DNA of 64,000 bases from the NCBI RefSeq assembly GCF_000355675.1, contig NC_020888.1, positions 655,001-719,000 of the forward strand, read 5' to 3'. Source of the stretch: Thalassolituus oleivorans MIL-1 (GTDB lineage Bacteria > Pseudomonadota > Gammaproteobacteria > Pseudomonadales > Oceanobacteraceae). Below the pieces are notes generated by a model that had not been told where the DNA came from, searched no databases, and saw only the letters and a program-made list of their open reading frames with translations. Positions 45,955-55,288 of the stretch are shown piece by piece. How positions within the stretch are numbered: the first letter of the stretch is position 1; every line of letters starts with the position of its first letter. The position numbers were made by a program, and so were the translations under genes.

Positions 45955-46869
45955 ATGATGTGCATGGATGCTCTGAAACCGTTCTGGCATCGTAAGGCGA
46001 TTCTTGTTCTGTGGTGTTCGTTGCTATTTAGCGCAGCGAGCATTGCCGATATTGCTTTGGTCGTGCGCGAACGCCAGCCTATGGCCGAGCAGTTGGCAAA
46101 AACCATTGCTCAGGGCCTGAAGATCCCCTCCCAGTTATTAACGCTAGGCGATAAACAAGTCGATTGGTCTAGCTTTGATGCGATTGTATTGCTAGGTGAA
46201 CCTGTTCTTGAAGCATGGCAAACGCCTACGGATAGCCCTGTGGTCGCAGTGTTCGTTAGCCGCGAGAGTGCGCAGCGGCGTTCTGCACTATTAAAGTCTG
46301 CCATCTATGTGGAGCCGCCTTTATCTCGTCAAATTACGCTCAGCAAAATTCTGCTAGGTTTTGATGTACGTCTCGGTGTCTTAGTTTCAGATGCCTTTGC
46401 AGCAAGCGCGGCAGATGAAGTCGCTAAGGTGCAGCGCGAAGAGTTTGTTAATATTTATCCACTTTCGGATCTCAATAACTTAAATCGTACATTGATTGAA
46501 TTACTTGCTGACAATCAAGCTTTGGTGGGGGTGTACGATAGCGAGTTATACAGTCCTGGCAATATCAAAAATATTTTAATAACAGCCTATCGACAGAATC
46601 GACCCTTAATCGGACCTTCAAGTGCTTATATAAAAGCAGGATCGCTAGCATCTACTTACAGCGACTTAGATGATGTTAGCAAACGCTTAATTGAAATTTT
46701 ATCTGCAGGTTTAAATAACAAACAATGGGCTAAACAGGACTACAATCCATATTTTCAAGTGCGCTACAACGAGCAGGTCGGGCGGTCGTTAAATTTATCT
46801 TTGCCGAATGTTAATGATGCAGTTAAGGCATTGATGAAAGCGGAGGAGAATCGTCATGAACTTCCGTGA
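45955..46869 (+). CDS. Periplasmic ABC-type binding-protein-like, copy 2
   Basis: 304 residues from the ATG at 45955; ATGs at 45958 and 45964 are equally possible, and an in-frame TTG at 45946 overlaps the receptor stop. A signal peptide ends near SIADIA. Motifs parallel copy 1: SAIYVEPPLSRQITLSKILL, RPLIGPSSAYIKAGSLAST and VRYNEQVGRSLNLSLP. The copies share the positions of the ligand-lobe motifs, so they may bind related ligands. The 3' end overlaps the histidine kinase start by 14 bases, giving translational coupling and tying this sensor protein to the kinase. Confidence 0.75.
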   Translation: MMCMDALKPFWHRKAILVLWCSLLFSAASIADIALVVRERQPMAEQLAKTIAQGLKIPSQLLTLGDKQVDWSSFDAIVLLGEPVLEAWQTPTDSPVVAVFVSRESAQRRSALLKSAIYVEPPLSRQITLSKILLGFDVRLGVLVSDAFAASAADEVAKVQREEFVNIYPLSDLNNLNRTLIELLADNQALVGVYDSELYSPGNIKNILITAYRQNRPLIGPSSAYIKAGSLASTYSDLDDVSKRLIEILSAGLNNKQWAKQDYNPYFQVRYNEQVGRSLNLSLPNVNDAVKALMKAEENRHELP

Positions 46870-48751
46870 TTGGTCGATTCGTCGTCGAATTATGCTACTC
46901 AGCACTTTGCCAGTGCTGTTGACGGTTGCCTTACTCACCGCTTTGCACATGATGGAGCGCTGGTCTGACGTGCATCGTGAGAACGAGAGCATCGCACGTT
47001 TAATGATTGAGAATATCGGGGCATCGGCAGAATACCCACTGATTTCAGGTAATTATGAATTATTAATGCCACTTATTGATGCGGCGTTGGCTCAGCCTGC
47101 AATAGTGACGGTACGAATTAGTAATGCCAATGGCGAGCTAGTGATTGATCGCCACTCTGATTCCTATGTAGGGTTGAGCTTATCGGAAGTGCGCTTACTG
47201 CATAGTGATATTAATCGCGAAATTGTCTCTCTGAGCGAATTTTCTAGTTTTAATGAGGATGATCGTACCATTCAAGAACTCGGTTATATCGAGTTGGGTA
47301 TGACAGATCGTTTTGGCCGCGATCGAGAACTTTCTATTTTACGGCAGTCGTTACTGACTGGTTTAGCGGTGGTTATTTTAGCAGCGCTTATTGGTCGTTA
47401 CATGGGGATGACGATTGTGCGGCCACTGGAATCTTTATCCAGTTTTATTCGCCAATTAGCTCGCGGAGAAAACTGGCGCAGAATTGATGTAAACGACGGT
47501 GCAGAAATAGGTAACTTGCAAGATGATGGTAATCGACTGGCGTTAACCTTAGAAAAAGCGGAAGCAGAGCATGAACGCTTTACTAGTCAATTGCTGCAAG
47601 AACAGCAGAAAACGCGGGAAGCCAGTCAGGCTAAAAGTCAGTTTTTATCCATGATGAGCCATGAACTGCGGACACCATTAAATGGCGCGGTTGGTATGCT
47701 ACAACTTATGGATCAGAGTAGTTCGGAAACGGAATTTAATGATCAAAAAAGGCATGCTGATACGTCACTGGCGCACTTAACTCAGTTGCTCGATGATGTC
47801 ATGGTCGTTGTCGACACTGATAGTAGTCAGTTGCCGGTGGTTTATGCATATTGCGATATCGCTAAAGTCATGGAGCCACTGTTTGCCGATTTAAGAATCA
47901 AGGCAAGTCGTAAGGGCTTATCTTTAATCGTTGATATTGATCCTGTTTTTTTGCAGACGGAGATTTATTTACCGAAGTCTTTGGTTCGGCAATTATTACG
48001 ACATTTATCGGATAATGCCCTAAAGTTCACCGAGCAAGGTGTTGTCGTTATTGAGTTGCAATATCTGCGCGATGACGGCGAAGAGCTTCGAATTGTTGTA
48101 CGGGATTCGGGGATTGGTATTCCAGCCGATCAGCAAAGCCAAGTGCTCGAAGCTTTTTCCCAAGTAAGCTCTTCCTTTAATCGTCGTTACGATGGCCTAG
48201 GATTGGGTTTGACGATTTGTCATCATATTAGCCAAATATTAGCTGGGCATATCGCGTTTGAAGACAACCCCGGTGGCGGTACCTGCGTCTCTGTTACTAT
48301 TCCCTTACTATCACCAAAGAGTAATGAAAAATCTTCGGCTAAGGCAGCGTCAACATCAGTAGCCCGCGGCAAAATCCTGATTGTCGAGGACAACGAAGTC
48401 AATTTAAAAGTGGCTGAAAAGATGTTGAACAAAGTCGCTCCCGATATCCAAATCAGTTCGGTTGGTTCTGGCGAAGACTGCATAAGTTTAATTCAGCATC
48501 AGGGACGGCATTTTGATCTTATTCTGCTGGACTGCCAAATGCCGGGAATGGATGGTTTTGAGACCAGCGAGCAGCTAAGAAAATATGGGTTTCCAGGGGC
48601 GATTATCGCTTGTACGGCAAATACCACGGATAAAATAGAGCAGCGGTGCATTGATGCTGGTATGGATGACTATATGGCGAAGCCAATTCGCCTAGACAAT
48701 ATTAGAGATATGTTAAATCGATGGTTGAAACAAACAGAAACGGCAGATTAG
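46856..48751 (+). CDS. Hybrid sensor histidine kinase
   Basis: 631 residues with GGAGGAGA upstream. TM1 lies at about 12-32, a periplasmic sensor region at about 33-162 (CHASE8/BarA-like), TM2 at about 165-187, and HAMP at about 188-240. HisKA carries His269 in SMMSHELRTPLNGAVG. HATPase boxes are N-box LSDNALKF, G1 RDSGIGIP and G2 DGLGLGLTIC. The receiver domain has Asp559 in LILLDCQMPGMDGFE. It would autophosphorylate at His269 and pass the phosphate to its own receiver; no HPt domain or output regulator is encoded here. The overlap with the binding-protein gene suggests it reads the periplasmic ligand-bound state. The terminator stem overlaps its last codons. Confidence 0.93.
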   Translation: MNFRDWSIRRRIMLLSTLPVLLTVALLTALHMMERWSDVHRENESIARLMIENIGASAEYPLISGNYELLMPLIDAALAQPAIVTVRISNANGELVIDRHSDSYVGLSLSEVRLLHSDINREIVSLSEFSSFNEDDRTIQELGYIELGMTDRFGRDRELSILRQSLLTGLAVVILAALIGRYMGMTIVRPLESLSSFIRQLARGENWRRIDVNDGAEIGNLQDDGNRLALTLEKAEAEHERFTSQLLQEQQKTREASQAKSQFLSMMSHELRTPLNGAVGMLQLMDQSSSETEFNDQKRHADTSLAHLTQLLDDVMVVVDTDSSQLPVVYAYCDIAKVMEPLFADLRIKASRKGLSLIVDIDPVFLQTEIYLPKSLVRQLLRHLSDNALKFTEQGVVVIELQYLRDDGEELRIVVRDSGIGIPADQQSQVLEAFSQVSSSFNRRYDGLGLGLTICHHISQILAGHIAFEDNPGGGTCVSVTIPLLSPKSNEKSSAKAASTSVARGKILIVEDNEVNLKVAEKMLNKVAPDIQISSVGSGEDCISLIQHQGRHFDLILLDCQMPGMDGFETSEQLRKYGFPGAIIACTANTTDKIEQRCIDAGMDDYMAKPIRLDNIRDMLNRWLKQTETAD

Positions 48752-48769
48752 TATCTGCCGTTTCTGTTT
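48732..48769. terminator. 17-bp perfect stem overlapping kinase stop codon
   Basis: aaacagaaacggcagat (48732-48748) and its complement (48753-48769) flank loop tagt, which contains part of the TAG stop. It lies between the convergent kinase and fbp genes. The 3' T run is short. Confidence 0.75.
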
Positions 48770-48785
48770 AATTAACGCGAATGCA

Positions 48786-49760
48786 TTAGTTTTTTACGTG
48801 ATAACTGATCGCTGTTTCTACTTCTTGAGATGAACCCATAACAACGGATACACGTTGATGAATACCTTCGGGTTTAACCGTCATAATGTTTTCGAAAGCG
48901 GTGGAGGCCATACCGCCTGCTTGCTCTACTAGCATACTCATTGGATTGCCTTCATACATTAAACGCAGCTTACCTGGCTTGCCAGGATCGCGGCTATCGT
49001 ATGGGTACATAAAAATACCACCGCGGGTCAGAATGCGGTGAATTTCTGCAACCATAGATGCAATCCAACGCATGTTATAGCGTTTACCCAAGGGACCTTC
49101 TTCGCCTTGCAATAAATCAGAAACGTATTGTTGCATTTCAGGCAGCCAGAAACGTTGGTTTGACATATTGATGGCAAATTCTTGAGTCGTTTCAGATATA
49201 CGAATATTTTGGCGCTCTAATACGAATTCGCCGATGCGCGGGTCCAGTGTAAAGGAAAAGACGCCATCACCCGTTGTCAGTACGAGTAAAGTTGATGGTC
49301 CGTAGAGTACGTACCCGGCAGCAACTTGCTGTTTACCTGATTGCAAATACGCAGCTTCGGTAGCAGCGTCGGAATCCGCGGCGGCCTTCAATATCGAAAA
49401 AATAGTACCGACGGTGACGTTTACATCGATGTTGGAGGAGCCGTCTAATGGATCGAACAAGACCAAATATTCACCGCTGGCATTACATGCTACTGGTAAT
49501 TCTTCTTCTTCGCTGGCCAAGCCTTTGACGCTAGGAATGGCAGCAAGACAATCCTTGATTAAGTCGTTAGAGATAACATCTAATTTCTTTTGGCATTCCC
49601 CTTGGACATTCTCTTGTTCGGCACTGCCAAGTACGCCAGCAAGTGAACCAAGGTGTAGACGATAGGCAATGTCTTTGCACGCAACCATAAGTCCATCAAT
49701 GATCTCTACCACAGCGGTATTGTCGCAATGGCCATCCAAAAACGTCCGTAAGCGTTGCAT
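48786..49760 (-). CDS. fbp: Fructose-1,6-bisphosphatase class I
   Basis: 324 residues from the ATG at 49760, with GAGGA upstream; an in-frame codon at 49784 adds nine residues lacking support. FBPase motifs include the metal site DPLDGSSNIDVNVTVGTIFS and the substrate region KPGKLRLMYEGNPMSMLVEQ. Cytoplasmic gluconeogenic enzyme hydrolysing fructose 1,6-bisphosphate. It is divergent from mpl with 259 bases between them in which no gene was seen, and convergent with the kinase gene. Confidence 0.96.
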   Translation of the reverse strand: MQRLRTFLDGHCDNTAVVEIIDGLMVACKDIAYRLHLGSLAGVLGSAEQENVQGECQKKLDVISNDLIKDCLAAIPSVKGLASEEEELPVACNASGEYLVLFDPLDGSSNIDVNVTVGTIFSILKAAADSDAATEAAYLQSGKQQVAAGYVLYGPSTLLVLTTGDGVFSFTLDPRIGEFVLERQNIRISETTQEFAINMSNQRFWLPEMQQYVSDLLQGEEGPLGKRYNMRWIASMVAEIHRILTRGGIFMYPYDSRDPGKPGKLRLMYEGNPMSMLVEQAGGMASTAFENIMTVKPEGIHQRVSVVMGSSQEVETAISYHVKN

Positions 49761-50019
49761 GTTATCGTCCTCATCGGTAAGCAAAAGGGTAAACTGGCGC
49801 GCATACTACCTGAAACTCTGGGGAAATTCAGCGCTTAGACCGATAATCCTATGGCCATAGCTCACACTTAAATAGGAATGGCAGGCTATGTTCACCATCA
49901 CCGGCTTTCTTAGAGCGAAGTGGAGGCATTGAATTATTAACAGCTTCCCTTGATGTTAGTGCTTGCTCCGCGGTAAAGGGGCAGTACACTAACGGTTTAA
50001 TCCTAAAGCGGTAGGGAAG

Positions 50020-51408
50020 ATGCGACTGCACATTCTGGGCATTTGTGGCACCTTTATGGGGTCTCTTGCTCAATTGGCCAAAGCACTAGGTCATGACGTT
50101 TCGGGTTCTGACGCGGGGGTTTACCCGCCAATGAGCGATCAATTGCTAGCCGCTGGCATTGAATTGACAGAAGGCTTTGCGCCCGAAGGCATTCCTACTG
50201 ATGTCGATCTCGTTATTATTGGCAATGCCATGTCCCGTGGGAATCCATCGGTTGAGTATGTGTTGGATAGAGGTATTCCTTATATCTCAGGACCGCAATG
50301 GTTAGGCGAATTTGTTTTACGAGGACGTTGGGTTGCTGCTGTTGCTGGTACGCACGGCAAAACAACCACGGCGAGTATGTTGGCTTGGATCCTAGAGTAT
50401 GCGGGTATGAAACCCGGGTATTTAATCGGTGGCGTGCCGCAAAACTTCAGCGTTTCAGCACGTTTGGGCGACTCTCCATTTTTTGTGATTGAGGCCGATG
50501 AGTACGATACGGCTTTTTTCGATAAGCGTTCTAAGTTCGTTCATTACCAGCCTCGTACTGTGATTATGAATAATCTTGAGTATGATCACGCCGATATATT
50601 CCCCGATTTAGCTGCGATTGAACGCCAGTTTCACCATCTTGTTCGCACTATTCCTGCCTCAGGGCAAATAGTGTTACCGGCAGGTGAGGAAGCGTTGGAG
50701 CGAGTACTTAAACAAGGCTGTTGGACACCGGTTCAGCGCATAGAGCAGAATCTAGGCACGAGTGCCTGTGAATGGCAATGGCGTTTGGATAGTGATGATG
50801 CTAGTCGCTTTAGTGTTATGTATCAGGGCGAAGATACAGCACACGTAAACTGGTCGTTAAGTGGATTACATAACGTCCGTAATGCAGTCGCTGCTATGGT
50901 GGCGGCACGGCATATGGGGGTTACTCCTATTGTTAGCGCGGAAGCACTGGGTCAGTTTCAGTCGGTAAAGCGTCGAATGGAATGCGTGTCCGGTGATTCC
51001 TCTATTCGTGTTTACGACGACTTTGCCCATCACCCAACGGCAATTGCGACAACGCTGGCTGGTGCTAAGGCGCAACAAAGTACGAAACAGCCTAATGGCG
51101 GACGCTTGTTCGCGATACTAGAGCCGCGTTCAAATACCATGAAACTCGGACACCATAAGGATCAGCTGGCCGGATCCGTTGCTAGTGCTGATAAGGCATT
51201 TTGGTTTCAACCCGCGGATATGGGTTGGTCTCTAGCAGAGGTTGCCGAGCGCTGTGATATTCCGGCGCAAGTATATAGCGATCTCGATGAGCTTGTGACA
51301 GCGGTAGTCGCGGATGCTCGTCCGGGAGATTGGATTGTATGTATGTCCAATGGTAGTTTTCAGGGGGTGTCAAAACGTTTGGCAGCGCTAGTGGGTGGAT
51401 ATAAATGA
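50020..51408 (+). CDS. mpl: UDP-MurNAc:L-Ala-gamma-D-Glu-meso-DAP ligase
   Basis: 462 residues. Mur ligase family: N-terminal Rossmann MRLHILGICGTFMGSLAQLA, P-loop AVAGTHGKTTTASMLAWIL, EADEYDTAFFDKRSKF and the DDFAHHPTAIATTL segment. The GICGTFMG start separates Mpl from MurC. It recycles the murein tripeptide by attaching it to UDP-MurNAc in the cytoplasm. It overlaps ubiX by four bases (ATGA), an arrangement common in gammaproteobacteria. Confidence 0.96.
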   Translation: MRLHILGICGTFMGSLAQLAKALGHDVSGSDAGVYPPMSDQLLAAGIELTEGFAPEGIPTDVDLVIIGNAMSRGNPSVEYVLDRGIPYISGPQWLGEFVLRGRWVAAVAGTHGKTTTASMLAWILEYAGMKPGYLIGGVPQNFSVSARLGDSPFFVIEADEYDTAFFDKRSKFVHYQPRTVIMNNLEYDHADIFPDLAAIERQFHHLVRTIPASGQIVLPAGEEALERVLKQGCWTPVQRIEQNLGTSACEWQWRLDSDDASRFSVMYQGEDTAHVNWSLSGLHNVRNAVAAMVAARHMGVTPIVSAEALGQFQSVKRRMECVSGDSSIRVYDDFAHHPTAIATTLAGAKAQQSTKQPNGGRLFAILEPRSNTMKLGHHKDQLAGSVASADKAFWFQPADMGWSLAEVAERCDIPAQVYSDLDELVTAVVADARPGDWIVCMSNGSFQGVSKRLAALVGGYK

Positions 51409-52070
51409 CGACGGTGAATGGCAATCGCGTGCAGCGTATTTGTGTAGCGCTTACCGGCGCTTCTGGCTCGTTGTATGCCTTGCGTCTCATTGAAGTGTTA
51501 TTAGCCGCCGACTGTCATGTTGATGTGATGATCTCGAAGGCGGCTTTGCTGGTGCTTGCCACAGAAACAGACGTTACTCTGTCGGCTAAGCCACAATCAG
51601 CAGCGGCGGCACTGCAGGCGCGCTACGGAGTTGATGCCGAGCGCTTACGAGTATTTGGTAACGAAGATTGGATGGCCCCTTGGGCATCCGGTTCTGGCCA
51701 ACCAGGTCCGGTTGTTATTTGTCCTTGCAGTACCGGAACCTTATCCGCTATTGCTACTGGTGCCAGCAATAATCTTATCGAGCGAGCCGCAGATGTAGCG
51801 CTAAAAGAACGCAGAAAGCTAATTTTAGTGCCGCGTGAGACGCCGTACTCGGAAATACACCTGCAAAATATGTTAAACCTTACCCGTATGGGGGCTGTTA
51901 TTCTTCCTGCCAGTCCGGGGTTTTATCATGAGCCAAAACAAATAACTGATTTAATCGATTTTATTGTGGCTAGAATTCTTGGCCAATTAGAACTTCCTCA
52001 AACACTGATGCCAGCGTGGGGAAAAGACATAGTTACAGAGCCAAAAGCGGCGGAGCCTAAGCATGACTGA
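51405..52070 (+). CDS. ubiX: Flavin prenyltransferase UbiX
   Basis: 221 residues, with a short C-terminal extension compared with the common 190-210. Family features: ALTGASGSLYALRLIEVL (FMN site), PCSTGTLSAIATGASNNLIERAADV and LVPRETPYSEIHLQNM. It makes prenylated FMN for UbiD in ubiquinone synthesis. It overlaps mpl by four bases upstream and the next small gene by eight bases downstream. Confidence 0.95.
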   Translation: MTTVNGNRVQRICVALTGASGSLYALRLIEVLLAADCHVDVMISKAALLVLATETDVTLSAKPQSAAAALQARYGVDAERLRVFGNEDWMAPWASGSGQPGPVVICPCSTGTLSAIATGASNNLIERAADVALKERRKLILVPRETPYSEIHLQNMLNLTRMGAVILPASPGFYHEPKQITDLIDFIVARILGQLELPQTLMPAWGKDIVTEPKAAEPKHD

Positions 52071-52425
52071 ACAACAAAATACCCCTGAAGCAGAAGAACA
52101 AGATATCGCCAAATGGTGCATCTTAAGTTTTATGGGCGGTATTATCGTCGCAGCTTTAGCGTTGGAATATTACGGCTTTATTCAACATCCTAAAGATGCT
52201 GATACAGCTTTAATTTCTGAGTTTAAATTATTATCGCTAAGCCCAGAACACGAAGTTAAGGTATCACCAAAAATGTCGGGTAAAGAAGCCTTTTGTGTCG
52301 ATGGCTATATTTTGCTGCGCCCTACCAATGGTAATGCAGTGGCTGGTATTTTAGTTGACGAAAAAAATCGCGGTGTGCAATGTCAGCACAGTTTGACCCC
52401 AACGGTCGGTGAACCTTCAGAATAA
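52063..52425 (+). CDS. Small single-pass membrane protein, unknown
   Basis: 120 residues. One transmembrane helix at about residues 18-37 (WCILSFMGGIIVAALALEYYG) is followed by a roughly 80-residue hydrophilic part with two cysteines (AFCVDGYILLRP and GVQCQHSL) that could form a disulfide if periplasmic. No family recognised. The start overlaps ubiX by eight bases, so it is translated with the mpl-ubiX unit, and the TSP3-repeat gene begins 10 bases after its stop. Confidence 0.7.
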   Translation: MTEQQNTPEAEEQDIAKWCILSFMGGIIVAALALEYYGFIQHPKDADTALISEFKLLSLSPEHEVKVSPKMSGKEAFCVDGYILLRPTNGNAVAGILVDEKNRGVQCQHSLTPTVGEPSE

Positions 52426-52435
52426 TAAGAGCCTT

Positions 52436-54907
52436 ATGCGCAGCTACTATTCCACATTATTACTTTCGTTATCACTGGTTAGCTCACTCAGTTTTGCTGC
52501 GCTAAATGATATAGATGGCGATGGAATTCCAGATCATCTCGATACTGATCGTGATGGCGATGGCCTGTCTAATTTTATGGAGCAGACGGGCGGTACCGAC
52601 CCCGATGTTCCAGATCAATTTGATACCGACGAGGATGGTATTCCCGATGCCATCGACGACGATATTGATAACGATGGCGTGCCCAATCAACGAGATTCAT
52701 TTCCGCTAGATGGCAGCGAATACCGAGACACGGATGGCGACGGTGTAGGCGACAATGCCGATCTTGATCGTGATGGCGATGGCGTGCGCAATGATTTAGA
52801 AGAAAAGCTGGGCTATAACCCCAACGATATTCGCTCTCGTCCGAAAGATAGCGATGGTGATGGCTGGCCGGATTTGCTCGACGACGATATGGATAACGAC
52901 GGCTATAAAAATAATGAGGATGCCTTTCCTCTTAATGCCGCCGAACATGCCGATATGGATCACGATGGTATTGGCGATAATTCCGATCCGGATAAAGACG
53001 GCGATGGCATCAGTAATAAATTAGAAGTGCTGGCTAACACCGATCCCGATGATCAGTTTTCCGTGCCGCGCGATGCCGACCGTGATGGCGTCCCTGATAT
53101 GCTTGATGACGATCGTGATGGCGATGGCGTCAGCAATGCCAAAGATCTTTACCCAGACAATTCAGCAGCTTGGGCTGATACCGATGGTGATGGTATTCCG
53201 GACAACGAAGATGCGGATGCAGATAACGACGGCATTGCCAACGTATTGGAAATGCATCTTGGCACGAATGCCTTGGATGCTAGCAGTCGCCCTGCGGATA
53301 CCGATGGTGACGGTATGCCGGATTATTTTGATTCTGACGTTGATGGTGATGGTACCGAAAATAATCTCGATGCTTTCCCCAAAGATGCAACTGAATGGCT
53401 AGATACCGATGGCGACGGTATTGGCGATAATTTAGATACAGATAGAGACAATGACGGTTTCAGCAAAGAAATCGAAGCGCTGGCGAATAGTGATGATCTC
53501 GATGCCAGCAGCAAGCCCGCGGATCTCGATGGCGACGGCTTAGCTGACGTTGTTGATCCCGATATCGACGATGACGGTGTATTAAACGACGACGATGCCT
53601 TCCCTTATGATCCTAGCGAATCTCTCGATTTTGACGGTGACGGCATTGGTGATAACAGCGATCAAGATTTAGATAACGACGGCATTAATAACGAGTTTGA
53701 ACGCTCACTCAGTTACGATCCGTACGATGCTAATAGTAAGCCTGAGGATATGGATGGCGACGGAATTCCGGATGCGCTTGATAGTGATATGGACGGTGAC
53801 ACACTGTCAAACGTAATGGATATGTTCCCGCGTGACCCGACCGAATGGTTCGATACGGATCTTGATGGCATCGGTGACAATACCGATCCAGATCGTGACG
53901 GTGATGGTATTAGTAATGCCTATGAGTTGCGTGCCGGTACAGACCCATCCGATCCTAACTCAGTGCCACCCGATATGGATGGTGATCGTATTCCGGACGT
54001 CGTAGATGATGATATCGACGGAGATACTCACCTGAACGGAGCGGATGCTTTCCCAATGGATGCCAGTGAATGGCATGATATGGACGGTGATGGCATTGGT
54101 GATAACAGTGATCTCGATATCGATGGCGATTTAATTTCGAACGAGTATGAGCTTCGATTGGGTTATCGGCATTTGGACAGTACCCATGTACCACCAGACT
54201 TAGATGGTGATCGTATTCCGGATGAACTGGATGATGATATTGATGGTGATAGTTATCTGAATACTCTTGACCGCTTCCCTCGTGATCGCACTGAGTGGGC
54301 TGATACCGATAACGATGGTATCGGTGACAACACAGACGGCGATATTGATGGTGACGGTATTATCAACACCTACGAAGTACGGTTGAATACTGATCCTTAT
54401 GACGCTGGAAGCCGTCCTCGTGACCAAGATGGTGACGGTTTACCTGATGCTATTGATGATGATCGCGACGGCGACGGCGTAACCAATGGTAGTGATTTAT
54501 TCCCAGATAATCGCTTGGAGTGGGCCGATCTAGATGGTGATGGAATTGGGGATAACAGCGATTCTGATTTAGATGGTGACAGCTATTCGAATAACGAAGA
54601 ATTGGCAGAGGGCACCGATCCGCGGTCAGCATCGTCTTATCCAGATCATGAACCACCGGTGTTGGAGGATGCCCATTGGCTAGAGGGAGAGCCAACACTC
54701 ACGGGTATGTTGTATGACGACGGTTTAGGTATCAAACGTGTGTGGCTGCAAAGCCCAATGGGCGACGTTTGCGAAGGCTACGTATCCTATATAGGTCACT
54801 TCAACGTTACTTGTCCGATTAGAGCAAATAGCACTCGCTGGACTTTGCACGCTGAAGATCATGCCGGTAATCAGATTGAGCAAATATTCGATACTGACGG
54901 TCGCTAG
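52436..54907 (+). CDS. Thrombospondin type 3 repeat protein, calcium-binding, exported
   Basis: 823 residues from the ATG at 52436 (AAGAG upstream, signal peptide ending LSFA); an in-frame start at 52409 lies inside the preceding gene. Nearly the whole mature protein is made of DxDGDGIPD / DxDxDGDGxxN calcium-loop repeats, with nine copies of a spacer like AFPKDATEWLD, i.e. nine long TSP3-type units. A non-repeat C-terminal domain of about 90 residues has two Cys (VCEGY and VTCPIR). Such proteins are usually rigid Ca-filled stalks at the cell surface or secreted; adhesion is inferred, not shown. No anchor or OmpA domain is seen. Confidence 0.88.
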   Translation: MRSYYSTLLLSLSLVSSLSFAALNDIDGDGIPDHLDTDRDGDGLSNFMEQTGGTDPDVPDQFDTDEDGIPDAIDDDIDNDGVPNQRDSFPLDGSEYRDTDGDGVGDNADLDRDGDGVRNDLEEKLGYNPNDIRSRPKDSDGDGWPDLLDDDMDNDGYKNNEDAFPLNAAEHADMDHDGIGDNSDPDKDGDGISNKLEVLANTDPDDQFSVPRDADRDGVPDMLDDDRDGDGVSNAKDLYPDNSAAWADTDGDGIPDNEDADADNDGIANVLEMHLGTNALDASSRPADTDGDGMPDYFDSDVDGDGTENNLDAFPKDATEWLDTDGDGIGDNLDTDRDNDGFSKEIEALANSDDLDASSKPADLDGDGLADVVDPDIDDDGVLNDDDAFPYDPSESLDFDGDGIGDNSDQDLDNDGINNEFERSLSYDPYDANSKPEDMDGDGIPDALDSDMDGDTLSNVMDMFPRDPTEWFDTDLDGIGDNTDPDRDGDGISNAYELRAGTDPSDPNSVPPDMDGDRIPDVVDDDIDGDTHLNGADAFPMDASEWHDMDGDGIGDNSDLDIDGDLISNEYELRLGYRHLDSTHVPPDLDGDRIPDELDDDIDGDSYLNTLDRFPRDRTEWADTDNDGIGDNTDGDIDGDGIINTYEVRLNTDPYDAGSRPRDQDGDGLPDAIDDDRDGDGVTNGSDLFPDNRLEWADLDGDGIGDNSDSDLDGDSYSNNEELAEGTDPRSASSYPDHEPPVLEDAHWLEGEPTLTGMLYDDGLGIKRVWLQSPMGDVCEGYVSYIGHFNVTCPIRANSTRWTLHAEDHAGNQIEQIFDTDGR
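52508..54640 (+). repeat. Protein-level TSP3 calcium-loop repeats (about nine units)
   Basis: Nine units of about 75-80 residues, each with DxDGDG(I/L)(P/G)D, DxDxDGDG, a (A/S/L/M)FPxD spacer and a DTDGDGIGDN segment. DNA copies have diverged at synonymous positions, so this is an old repeat and not a recent tandem expansion. Confidence 0.85.
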
Positions 54908-54914
54908 TGAGAGC

Positions 54915-54949
54915 TCACGAAGAATGGTTGATTTGTTCATTCTTCGTGA
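54915..54949 (+). terminator. Terminator after TSP3 gene
   Basis: Twelve-bp perfect stem tcacgaagaatg (54915-54926) with cattcttcgtga (54938-54949). No long T run follows, so rho-independent function is less certain. Confidence 0.55.
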
Positions 54950-55033
54950 ATCTTACAGACCGGTTTTAGCGAAAAATATTATTCCTCAACTACACTGCAA
55001 GTAACTCCTCAAGTTAGGCGCGGTTAAGACATT

Positions 55034-55288
55034 ATGTCTTTGAATTGTGTTTTTTGTAACAAGTTGGTCTTTGGTACGACTGGTGTAACTGTGCCTAATC
55101 AAGGCCCTGCGCATCAATATTGCTATCAAGCCCATGTTGCTTTAAAGCGGACATTTCAGTCGCTGGATATCAGTGCTCTCAACGAAAGCGAATTTAATGA
55201 TTTAAAGGATTTGGTCTTGTCGGAAGCGAATGAGCGAGAGCGCAAAAGACGAGGCGCTAGCGATGCGGGTGATATTGAACTGTTTTGA
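55034..55288 (+). CDS. Small putative zinc-binding protein
   Basis: 84 residues. The N-terminal half has CVFC at residues 5-8 and a later PAHQYCYQAH, a CxxC...HxxC arrangement consistent with one zinc ion, similar to DUF2175-like mini-domains. The C-terminal half is a charged helix (LNESEFNDLKDLVL, ANERERKRR). No export signal. Function not known. It is alone, convergent with the peroxiredoxin-glutaredoxin gene, with a hairpin overlapping its stop. Confidence 0.7.
   Translation: MSLNCVFCNKLVFGTTGVTVPNQGPAHQYCYQAHVALKRTFQSLDISALNESEFNDLKDLVLSEANERERKRRGASDAGDIELF

Noticed and set aside
52508-54640. Recent tandem DNA duplication in the TSP3 gene
   Set aside because: Units differ at many synonymous and non-synonymous positions; the repeat is old and at protein level.
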